Shown here: piece after piece, positions 31,059 through 37,777 of the stretch
Numbering within the stretch: position 1 is the first letter of the stretch
Layout of the letters: each line of letters starts with the position of its first letter
Source of the DNA: Actinoplanes lutulentus
GTDB taxonomy: Bacteria; Actinomycetota; Actinomycetes; Mycobacteriales; Micromonosporaceae
Length of the DNA: 37,777 bases
Assembly: GCF_003259845.1 (NCBI RefSeq)
Contig: NZ_QLMJ01000035.1
Span: 1-37,777 of the forward strand
Reading direction: 5' to 3'
The notes under the pieces: generated by a model
Told to the model about the DNA's origin: nothing
Database searches by the model: none
What the model saw: only the letters and a program-made list of their open reading frames with translations
Translations under genes and position numbers: made by a program

Positions 31059-33851
31059 TCAGTCGTCCCTGTCGGAGCCGTTGTCGGCCAGTGCCCGGCC
31101 CAGTTCGCCGCGGGCGGAGACACCGAGTTTCGGAAAGATCCGGTACAGGTGGGTTCGCACGGTCCGGTGCGACAGGAACAGGCGCTCACCGATCTCGCGG
31201 TTGGTCATGCCGGCCGCGGCCATGCTGGCGATCTGGAGTTCCTGTGGCGTCAGGGTGTCCCGGTCGGTGGCGCCGCGTGGCCGGATCCGCTCCCCCGACG
31301 CTGCCAGCTCCGCATCAGCCCCAGCTCCCCACGGGACCGCACCCAGGTCGTAGAAGATCGTGCGCGCAGAACGCAGCACCTCTCGCGCCTCGACGACCCG
31401 GCGTTCCCGGCGCAGCCACAGCCCGTACGCGAGCAGCAGCCGGGCGCGGTGCCACGGCCATTGACTGAGGTCGTGGGCCAGCGCGGCGGCGAACGCTGGA
31501 CCGGGATCGGCGCCGACCAACGGGGCGGTGCAGATCACGACGGTACGCAGCAGCGGCCATCCGACCCGGTCCGCGAGCGCGGCCATCCCGGCGTGCACGT
31601 CGCGGAGTTCGTGAGCGCGGCCGAGCCTTACTGCCGTCTCGACCATGTCGGGCATCGCATATGACTGGACGATGGGCTGGCGCGCGTGCGCCGACGGATC
31701 GTAGATTTTCCCGAAGTGTTCGTATGCCGCGGTGAGGTCGCCGACGGCCAGGGCGGCCGTGCCTCGCGCATATTCGACCATGGTGAGCAGCCCCCGCGCC
31801 TGGGAGCGCAGCAGCACCGCCTCCTGCTCGAGCGCGATGGATTCGGCCAGCGCACGATCACCACGTCGGCCGGCCCAGACCGCTTCGGAGATCCGGGCCA
31901 TCACCGCGAACCGTGGCTGGCCAGTCTCCTCGGCGAGTCGCCGGCTCTCCGCGGCGGCGGTGATGGTCAGCTCCGGCCGGCCCAGATGCAGTCCCGCCCA
32001 GGCCTGCGTGGCGAGTGCCTGCGCGAGCAGGCCCAGCTGTCCCTGGCGGCGTAGCCCGTCGACCGCACGCTCGAGCAGCGCCACGACGGCCGGTGAGTCG
32101 CCGATGGTGGACGCGGCCACCCCGAGCCGCAGCAGGTCTCCCGGCTCCCGGGGATCGTCGCCGGCCGAGGCGAGCAGGGAACGGTACTCACGCGCGTACG
32201 TCCACGGGTCGACCTGGGTCAGCAGTGCGGCGCGCATCAGGTCGTCGGTCAGCGCGCCGGAGGTCCGCACAGCGTCGATCACTCGTTGCCGGATCGCGGG
32301 CGCGGGGTCGACCCACAGGCATCGCACGGTCGCCGCGGACAGCACAGCGAGAGCTTGTTCCCGGTGACCGGCGGCGTGCAGCCGGGTGGCCGACTCGGCG
32401 GAGGCGGCGATGCCCTCCTCCGCCGTCCAGTCCTGCCGCAGCAGTTCCTGCTGCCAGAAGTGCAGACGCGCCCGGCTGACCGGATCGACCGCCAAGGCGT
32501 CGAGCTCGGTGAGTAGCCGGATGGACCGGGGCCCGCCGACGACGAAGCCGATGTCAGCGGCAGCGAGCAGCCGCCGGACCCGCTCGGCCGGATCCGGGCT
32601 GACCCGGGCCGCGCGTTCCAGCGCTGCGGATGCCGCTGCCGGCGCGCCCCGCCGCACGGCGCGGGCCGCGGCCGCTTCGAGGTCGGCGGCCACGTCCTCG
32701 TCCGGGCCCACACATGCCGCGGCCCGGTGGCTGATCTGCCGGTCGGGATCGTCGGCGAGAACCACGGCCAGAGCTGCGTGGGCTTCGTGACGTAGTGCCG
32801 CGGTCGCGCCCTGCCGCACGGCGGAGCGCATCAGCGGGTGCCGGAACCGCAGCCACCCGTCGCCGGTGTCCAGTAGTCCCGCGGCAACAGCCCGGCCCAC
32901 GTCGTCCGAGGTCACCGCGGTGCCACCGGCCATGCCGGCGGCCGTCGCGATCTCGGCCAGGTCCTCACGATCGTGCAGGGCGGCGACCAGCAGCATGGTC
33001 CGTGTGCTGGCCGGCAGATTGCGGACCCGCAGGCCGAAGGCGCGCTCCAGCCGATCGGTCAGGGGCAGTTCGGCGGGCTCGAAACCGCCGGGCTCAGGTG
33101 CGACGGCCGCCAGCTCCACCAGCGCCAGGGGGTTGCCGCGGGCCACCTCCAGGACACGGTCGCGCCATGACGCCAGCCGGCCTGGAGCGCTCGCCTCCAG
33201 CAGCGCCGCCGCGGCCTCGGCGCCGAGGCCACCGAGTATCAGTTCGCGGATCGTGTCAACCCGGCCGAGCTGGTCGGCGGAGCTGGTCTCGCGGGTGGTG
33301 GCCAGCAGGACGATGCGCTCGTCGGCGAGCCGGCGAGCAACGAACGCGAGGACGTCCGCGGTCGAACGGTCCAGCCAGTGCACGTCGTCCGCGGCGACCA
33401 GCACCGGCGTATCGCTCACGGCCAGCAGTTCCAGGACTGCCAGGCCGACCTGGTATTGACCGGCGGAGACACCATCGTCGCTCAGGCCCAGGGCGGACAG
33501 CAGCGCGTCGCGGGTGGCCGGAGTCAGGTCGTCGACCCTGCCGAGGATCGGGCGAAGGAGTTGGTGCAGACCCGAGTACGGAAGGTCCGACTCGATCAGC
33601 ACACCGCCACAGGTCAGCACGCGCACGCCGCGCTCGGCGGCGCGGGCACACGCGGCGGTGAGCAGCGCGGTCTTGCCGACACCGGGCTCGCCGCGCACCA
33701 CGATGGCAGCGCCGGACGCAGAGGTGGCGGTGATGCCCGCGAGCACATCGTCGATCAAGGACAGTTCGCTGCCACGCCCGACCAGTGGTGAGTCCGCGCG
33801 GCGTCGTTCGGCCACTCGAGGTGGTGTTACGGGTCCACCGGAGTGACGCAC
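31059..33851 (-). CDS. LAL-family regulator, copy 3 (first of the tandem)
   Basis: A 930-residue protein starting at GTG 33851, with GGAG seven bases upstream; GTG 33815 is an alternative. Walker A is GEPGVGKT, followed by VLVAADDVHWLD, a long helical middle, and a LuxR domain (LTPQELQIASMAAAGMTNRE, LFLSHRTVRTHLYRIFPKLG). It is clearly more distant from copies 1 and 2 than they are from each other, but shares the FPKLG-containing helix. It is the first gene in the direction of transcription and is divergent from the PaaK-like gene across only 89 bases. It may therefore control that gene, its own operon, or both. Confidence 0.93.
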   Translation of the reverse strand: MRHSGGPVTPPRVAERRRADSPLVGRGSELSLIDDVLAGITATSASGAAIVVRGEPGVGKTALLTAACARAAERGVRVLTCGGVLIESDLPYSGLHQLLRPILGRVDDLTPATRDALLSALGLSDDGVSAGQYQVGLAVLELLAVSDTPVLVAADDVHWLDRSTADVLAFVARRLADERIVLLATTRETSSADQLGRVDTIRELILGGLGAEAAAALLEASAPGRLASWRDRVLEVARGNPLALVELAAVAPEPGGFEPAELPLTDRLERAFGLRVRNLPASTRTMLLVAALHDREDLAEIATAAGMAGGTAVTSDDVGRAVAAGLLDTGDGWLRFRHPLMRSAVRQGATAALRHEAHAALAVVLADDPDRQISHRAAACVGPDEDVAADLEAAAARAVRRGAPAAASAALERAARVSPDPAERVRRLLAAADIGFVVGGPRSIRLLTELDALAVDPVSRARLHFWQQELLRQDWTAEEGIAASAESATRLHAAGHREQALAVLSAATVRCLWVDPAPAIRQRVIDAVRTSGALTDDLMRAALLTQVDPWTYAREYRSLLASAGDDPREPGDLLRLGVAASTIGDSPAVVALLERAVDGLRRQGQLGLLAQALATQAWAGLHLGRPELTITAAAESRRLAEETGQPRFAVMARISEAVWAGRRGDRALAESIALEQEAVLLRSQARGLLTMVEYARGTAALAVGDLTAAYEHFGKIYDPSAHARQPIVQSYAMPDMVETAVRLGRAHELRDVHAGMAALADRVGWPLLRTVVICTAPLVGADPGPAFAAALAHDLSQWPWHRARLLLAYGLWLRRERRVVEAREVLRSARTIFYDLGAVPWGAGADAELAASGERIRPRGATDRDTLTPQELQIASMAAAGMTNREIGERLFLSHRTVRTHLYRIFPKLGVSARGELGRALADNGSDRDD

Positions 33852-33940
33852 GCCAACGCTCCGTATATCTCGAATTTATCGGGCCATGGCCTCATCATTG
33901 CCGGGAGACCGCGAACGGCGGCACGACAAGGGGTGTGAGG

Positions 33941-35386
33941 GTGTTCGACACTAATCGACCGGATCGAATCATCTCTGGGCTCAGTGAGTATTACCACTCG
34001 ACGGGCTCCGGGACGACGAACGTGTTGAAACTCTTTCGCGAGGCCGCGGTGCGGGTCCCAGCGTACCGGCTGTTTCTGCACGAACACGGCGTCGACGCCG
34101 GCAGTGTCACCGCCCCCGAGCAGATCCCCCTGATGACCAAGGCCAACTATCACGAGCGTCATCCGCTGCCGGAGCGCTGCCGCGACGGGCTGTTGACCGG
34201 CGGCGACATCGTCAACCTCTCGTCGGGATCGTCCGGAACGCCGACGGTCTGGCCCCGTTCGGTGCTCGACGAACGAGCCGGGGCGGCTCGTGTCGAGCAG
34301 GTCTTTCGGGACTCGTTCCAGGTGGGGCAGCGCCGGACGCTGGCGGTGATCTGCTTCGCGCTGGGCAACTGGGTCGGAGGCATGTGGTGCACGTCGGTCT
34401 GCCGGCAGCTCTCAGCGAAAGGTTATCCCGTCACGGTTGCCGCTCCGGGCAACAACCTCGACGAGATCCTGCGGGTCATCGACGAGATCGGCGGCCACTT
34501 CGACCAGGTGGTGCTGCTCGGCTATCCGCCGTTCGTGAAGAACGTCGTGGACGTCGGCCTGGCCCGAGGGGTGGACTGGCCCGCGTACCGGGTCAAGATC
34601 TTGCTGGCCGGTGAGGCCTTCAGTGAGCAGTGGCGCGATCTGATGGGTGTGCGTACCGGCATGGCCGACCCGGTGACCGACGTCGCCGGGCTCTACGGCA
34701 CCGCCGACGCCGGGGTGATCGCCAATGAGACCGTGCTGAGCATCCGGATCCGCCGCTTCCTCGCCGGCCGTCCCGAGATCGCCGCCGGGCTCTTCGGCGA
34801 CTCCCGGCTGCCGACTCTTGTCCAGTACGACCCGGACACGCACGTCTTCGAGGCTGTTGCCGGGGGCACCCTGGCCTTCAGCATGGACGGCACGGTGCCG
34901 CTGATCCGGTACCACATCGAGGACGAAGGCGGCGTGATCGGGCACGCCGAACTCATCGAGTTCTGCCGGCAGCACGGATTCGACCCTGGCGATGGTCCGC
35001 AGCTGCCGTTCGTCTACCTGTTCGGCCGGTCGATGTTCACCGTCTCCTTCTTCGGTGCCAACGTCTACCCGGACGATGTGGCGACCGCCCTGGAACGCCC
35101 GCAGGTCAGAGAGGCAGTCACCGGCCGATTCGTGCTGCGCTCGGTCGAGGACGCCGACCGCGACCGCCAGCTGTCAATCCTGGTGGAACTGGCCGCCGGG
35201 GTGCAGGCCACCAGCGAACGACGCGACGTAATCGCCGAGGTCATCCGTGCCGAGCTGCTGCGTCTCAACCAGGAGTTCGCGCACTACGTCCCGGAGAATT
35301 ACCAGCTGCCCAAGGTCGAACTACGGCCGGCGAACGATCCGGAGCACTTCCCCGCGGGGGTGAAGCACCGCTACACCCAGCGATAG
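33941..35386 (+). CDS. PaaK/CoF-synthetase-like adenylate-forming enzyme
   Basis: A 481-residue protein. The GTG at 33941 with AAGGGG upstream is preferred; the open frame extends to 33785 but overlaps the divergent LAL gene. It carries the ANL-superfamily phosphate loop SSGSSGTPT (94-102), LYGTADAG (A5 region), RYHIEDEGG in the A7 position, FGRSMFTVSFFGANVYP where the small C-terminal domain begins, and a late Lys475 in GVKHRYTQR. This is the phenylacetate-CoA ligase type rather than the acyl-CoA synthetase type. Such enzymes activate an aryl or short acid as an adenylate for transfer to CoA or another acceptor. No carrier protein is seen nearby, and the acid is unknown. It probably supplies a building block for the local pathway. 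Confidence 0.86.
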   Translation: MFDTNRPDRIISGLSEYYHSTGSGTTNVLKLFREAAVRVPAYRLFLHEHGVDAGSVTAPEQIPLMTKANYHERHPLPERCRDGLLTGGDIVNLSSGSSGTPTVWPRSVLDERAGAARVEQVFRDSFQVGQRRTLAVICFALGNWVGGMWCTSVCRQLSAKGYPVTVAAPGNNLDEILRVIDEIGGHFDQVVLLGYPPFVKNVVDVGLARGVDWPAYRVKILLAGEAFSEQWRDLMGVRTGMADPVTDVAGLYGTADAGVIANETVLSIRIRRFLAGRPEIAAGLFGDSRLPTLVQYDPDTHVFEAVAGGTLAFSMDGTVPLIRYHIEDEGGVIGHAELIEFCRQHGFDPGDGPQLPFVYLFGRSMFTVSFFGANVYPDDVATALERPQVREAVTGRFVLRSVEDADRDRQLSILVELAAGVQATSERRDVIAEVIRAELLRLNQEFAHYVPENYQLPKVELRPANDPEHFPAGVKHRYTQR

Positions 35387-35490
35387 CGCCGGGACATCCA
35401 TGCCGTGTCGATCGATCGTTGAACCGCGGTGTCCATCGTCGGCAGCGAAGCGCAGGCCGATCGGGGCTGCGCGTGCAGAGAGGTGCCGGC

Positions 35491-35937
35491 GTGCAGCAGT
35501 CCTCGACATCGCTGTCCTTCGTGCCCATCGCCGGCCTCGGTTCGTCGCTGCGGATCGTGCTGCAGAGATACCTGGCCGAGGCCGATGAGATGGTACGTGA
35601 GGTGCCCTGCGGTCATCACGGGTACGAGATCCTGCGAGCGCTGGCCGACGACGATCATTGCACTCTGTCCGATCTCGCCCGGCGCATCGCGGTGCATCCG
35701 GCGGTGCTGTCGCACCGTATCGATCGTCTGGAGTCGGCCGGCCTGGTGCGCCGGGAGTCACGACCCGGTGATCGGCGGGCCCGGCGGCCGGCCCTCACCG
35801 GGCAGGGCCGAGCTGTGGCCGAGCGGGTGGAACTCGATCTGCGGATGGTGGAGGCCACCGTGCTGGCGCCACTGAGTGCTGCCGGGCGCGTGAGCTTCCT
35901 GGCATCTCTGCAAGATCTCAGCGATCCGCCGCAATGA
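35491..35937 (+). CDS. MarR-family transcriptional regulator
   Basis: A 148-residue protein. The GTG at 35491 has GAGAGG seven bases upstream; the longer frame from 35419 is non-conserved. The winged helix-turn-helix is recognisable: GYEILRALADDDHCTLSDLA, then VHPAVLSHRIDRLESAGLVR and the wing RESRPGDRRARRPALTGQG. Flanking helices form the dimer domain. It lies 104 bases after the PaaK-like gene on the same strand, so it may be co-transcribed and respond to an aromatic acid, a frequent ligand type for the family. That last point is inference. Confidence 0.88.
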   Translation: MQQSSTSLSFVPIAGLGSSLRIVLQRYLAEADEMVREVPCGHHGYEILRALADDDHCTLSDLARRIAVHPAVLSHRIDRLESAGLVRRESRPGDRRARRPALTGQGRAVAERVELDLRMVEATVLAPLSAAGRVSFLASLQDLSDPPQ

Positions 35938-35987
35938 AGCGATCTGCGCGGATGCCGCGATCCAGGCCGATGAGTCGTGCGGGTGGG

Positions 35988-36025
35988 CCCGTGGCGTGCG
36001 ACGGGGCCGCCACGCACGCCACGGG
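35988..36025. terminator. Bidirectional hairpin terminator
   Basis: CCCGTGGCGTGCG (35988-36000) and CGCACGCCACGGG (36013-36025) form a perfect 13-bp stem with a 12-base loop. It lies between the convergent MarR gene and oxidase 2 and suits termination in both directions. Confidence 0.85.
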
Positions 36026-36048
36026 AGTCGTCACCCGATCCGAGCGGA

Positions 36049-37455
36049 TCAGCTCGCGGGCGGGATGTTGTGGTTGATCCGGAACAGGTTTGACGGGTCG
36101 AACCGCCGCTTGATAGCGGTCAGGCGCTCATAGGCTTCCGGCGCGTAGGCCAGCGCCGCCGTCTGCGGGTCCGCGTCGTTCGCGAACATGAAGTTCAGGT
36201 AGCGGCGCCCCGTCGACCACGGTTCAAGCGCGTCGATGACCTGCTGCTCGTAGGCGTGCAGCGCCTCGGCGTCCGGCGGCCCACCGGCCGCCACCAGGAA
36301 GACGCTGTACAGCGTCTGGTCACGGTTGCCGACCGCGTTCGGCACCTCAGGGGTACGCGCGAGCGCCCCACCCATGTGCCGCACCTCCGCGAGGATCAAC
36401 GGCGAGTCGGAGCCCGGCCCGGCGAACCGCAGGAGCGTGTCGACCGCTTCGGCCGGCAGCTCCCGCAGCAGCGCCGCGTGCTCGTAGACCGGCAGCGGAT
36501 CCACCGGGTCGTTGTGGATCGTGGCGACTGCGGCGTACGGCATCGGCCCGACCGCGTCGATGATCGGCGTACCCAGCTTGCGGAACGGTTCGACCAGCAG
36601 CGCTCCATCAGACGGTCCGCCCAGGTAGGCGATACGAAGGTGGACGACGACGCGGTCGCGCAGCGGCTCCGGCACGAACGGCGCCGCCGGCAGGTGCAGC
36701 AGCCCGACCGAGGCCGACATCTCCTCCGGCACGTTCTGGGTCCATTCCCGGAACAGGTGCAACACGTCGCCGGCAAGCTCACCCGGGAAGAAGATGCCGC
36801 CGCCGTAGAACGCCTGCAGCGGAAAGACCGTGAACTCGATGGCCACCACGACACCGAAGTTGCCCTTCGCGCCGCGCAGCGCCCAGAACAGATCCGGATC
36901 GCTGTCCGCGGTGACATGGCGCAGTTCACCGTTAGCGGTCACCACGTCCAGCGCAGTGACATGGTCGGCGGCGTACCCGTACTTGCGGCCGAACGGGCCG
37001 AGACCGCCACCAAGGGTGTAACCGACCACGGTCACCGTCGGCGACGAGCCGTTCAACCCCGCCAGCCCCAACTTGGAGGCCTGCTCGACGAACTCACCCC
37101 AGCGCACACCGGCCTCGACCCGCGCGGTCTTCGCGGTCTCGTCGATGCTCAGCCCGGTCAACCGGCGGGTGGTGATCAGCACGGCGCCGTCCGACGACAC
37201 CGAACTGCCGTGCCCGGCACCGAGGACGGCGACCGGCAGGTTGTAGACAGCCGCGAACCGTACTGCCTCCTGCACGTCGGCGACGCTGGTGGCGCCGACG
37301 ACCACCGCCGGAGTGTGCACCACGGTCAGGTTGTAGGTGGCAATCTCGGCCGCGAAACTGGCGTCTCCGGGTAGGAGAACGGGACCGGCGACGGTCGCCT
37401 GCAGCGCGGTGATGCCGATGGCATACTGAACGCCGGGAGTTTCAGGAGCACTCAC
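36049..37455 (-). CDS. FAD-linked oxidase, berberine-bridge-enzyme-like (copy 2)
   Basis: A 468-residue protein starting at GTG 37455, with AAAGG eight bases upstream. VLGAGHGS contains His82, the FAD-attachment residue, followed by SSPTVTVVGYTLGGG and GAKGNFGVVVAIEF; the bicovalent cysteine is again absent. The C-terminal FDPSNLFRINHNIPP matches the BBE domain. Alignment with copy 1 is collinear over the whole length, so the two are paralogues, but they are diverged and not a recent duplication. No signal peptide is seen. The gene is transcribed away from the right edge, downstream of a further minus-strand gene. Substrate unknown; a role in a specialised-metabolite pathway is inferred from the setting. 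Confidence 0.9.
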   Translation of the reverse strand: MSAPETPGVQYAIGITALQATVAGPVLLPGDASFAAEIATYNLTVVHTPAVVVGATSVADVQEAVRFAAVYNLPVAVLGAGHGSSVSSDGAVLITTRRLTGLSIDETAKTARVEAGVRWGEFVEQASKLGLAGLNGSSPTVTVVGYTLGGGLGPFGRKYGYAADHVTALDVVTANGELRHVTADSDPDLFWALRGAKGNFGVVVAIEFTVFPLQAFYGGGIFFPGELAGDVLHLFREWTQNVPEEMSASVGLLHLPAAPFVPEPLRDRVVVHLRIAYLGGPSDGALLVEPFRKLGTPIIDAVGPMPYAAVATIHNDPVDPLPVYEHAALLRELPAEAVDTLLRFAGPGSDSPLILAEVRHMGGALARTPEVPNAVGNRDQTLYSVFLVAAGGPPDAEALHAYEQQVIDALEPWSTGRRYLNFMFANDADPQTAALAYAPEAYERLTAIKRRFDPSNLFRINHNIPPAS

Positions 37456-37622
37456 GGAAAAGGCCTTTCTGACAGTGCCTCAGCCGGCGTGCACCGGCTG
37501 CGTCCGGGCGGCCCCCGGACTGCACGACCATTGAGCGTCGGCGAGGTCGACGAACGTTTGGCGAAACGTAGATGCGCAGGCCGCCGCCTTGGCGCAGGTG
37601 GCGGCCGTCAGCGGTTGCGAAG

Positions 37623-37777
37623 TCAGTCGCGCGGGATGGTGTGCCCGTTCGCTGCGAGCCACTGGTCGAAGGTCTTCAGCCACGGGTTGAGCTCGCGGAC
37701 CACGTCCAGGTCGCGGACGCCGGTGAAGTAATCCTCGAACTCGGTGTAGTACTGCAGCATGTTGCCCGCCTCGTCGG
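37623..37777 (-). CDS. C-terminal fragment of an unidentified gene (5' end outside window)
   Basis: On the minus strand the frame is open from the right edge to a TGA at 37623. It gives about 51 residues, including NMLQYYTEFEDYFTGVRDLD and ending FDQWLAANGHTIPRD. The composition and codon bias look coding. I do not recognise the family from this tail. It is upstream of oxidase 2 on the same strand, 167 bases away, and may be in the same operon. Confidence 0.6.
   Translation of the reverse strand, partial: DEAGNMLQYYTEFEDYFTGVRDLDVVRELNPWLKTFDQWLAANGHTIPRD

Noticed and set aside
36256..37374. A 372-codon plus-strand frame across oxidase 2
   Set aside because: It is antisense to the berberine-bridge-like oxidase, rich in R, Q, H and D, with no domain pattern.
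37480..37683. A 67-codon minus-strand frame before oxidase 2
   Set aside because: It overlaps the better-supported C-terminal fragment ending at 37623 and has a non-coding composition.

Overview
The window is high-GC actinobacterial DNA. GTG starts are frequent, and it carries SARP and LAL regulators, a type VII (WXG100-like) gene set, and proteins of the kind found on actinomycete integrative elements. A filamentous actinomycete, possibly of the Micromonosporaceae, fits best, but that is inference. No rRNA, tRNA or CRISPR array was recognised.

Region 1 (1-13 kb) is accessory DNA. At the left edge a minus-strand membrane-anchored STAND NTPase with a near-identical 138-bp repeat array runs off the window. 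It is divergent from an overlapping pair of methyltransferase genes, one with an intact SPPY motif and one degenerate. A minus-strand HNH nuclease follows, then small hypothetical and zinc-finger genes. A translationally coupled ArdC-like antirestriction / DprA-like pair and a coupled GGDEF / zinc-ribbon pair come next, each ending in a strong hairpin. These look like the accessory genes of an integrative conjugative element or plasmid. No integrase, relaxase, replication or transfer gene is visible, so the core would lie outside. A four-gene WXG100-like cassette (11.1-12.9 kb) closes the region, with a perfect operator-like palindrome upstream.

Region 2 (13-14.8 kb) is a scar zone. It holds two separate remnants of IS21-type transposases, a hypothetical gene, and a probably broken membrane-protein gene.

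Region 3 (14.8-19.7 kb) has an MFS exporter divergent from a TetR regulator, a DUF6924-like protein, an HSL-type esterase, and a secreted PQQ-dependent glucose dehydrogenase very close to the Acinetobacter soluble enzyme. A 32-bp perfect palindrome separates the last two.

Region 4 (19.8-37.8 kb) is rich in regulators. Two berberine-bridge-like FAD oxidases bracket a LysR regulator, a SARP/NB-ARC regulator, a PNPOx-like protein, three tandem LAL (LuxR) regulators, a PaaK-like adenylate-forming enzyme and a MarR regulator. Two of the LALs are a recent duplication. The few enzymes and many regulators suggest the regulatory arm of a specialised-metabolism locus that continues past the right edge, where another gene is cut off.
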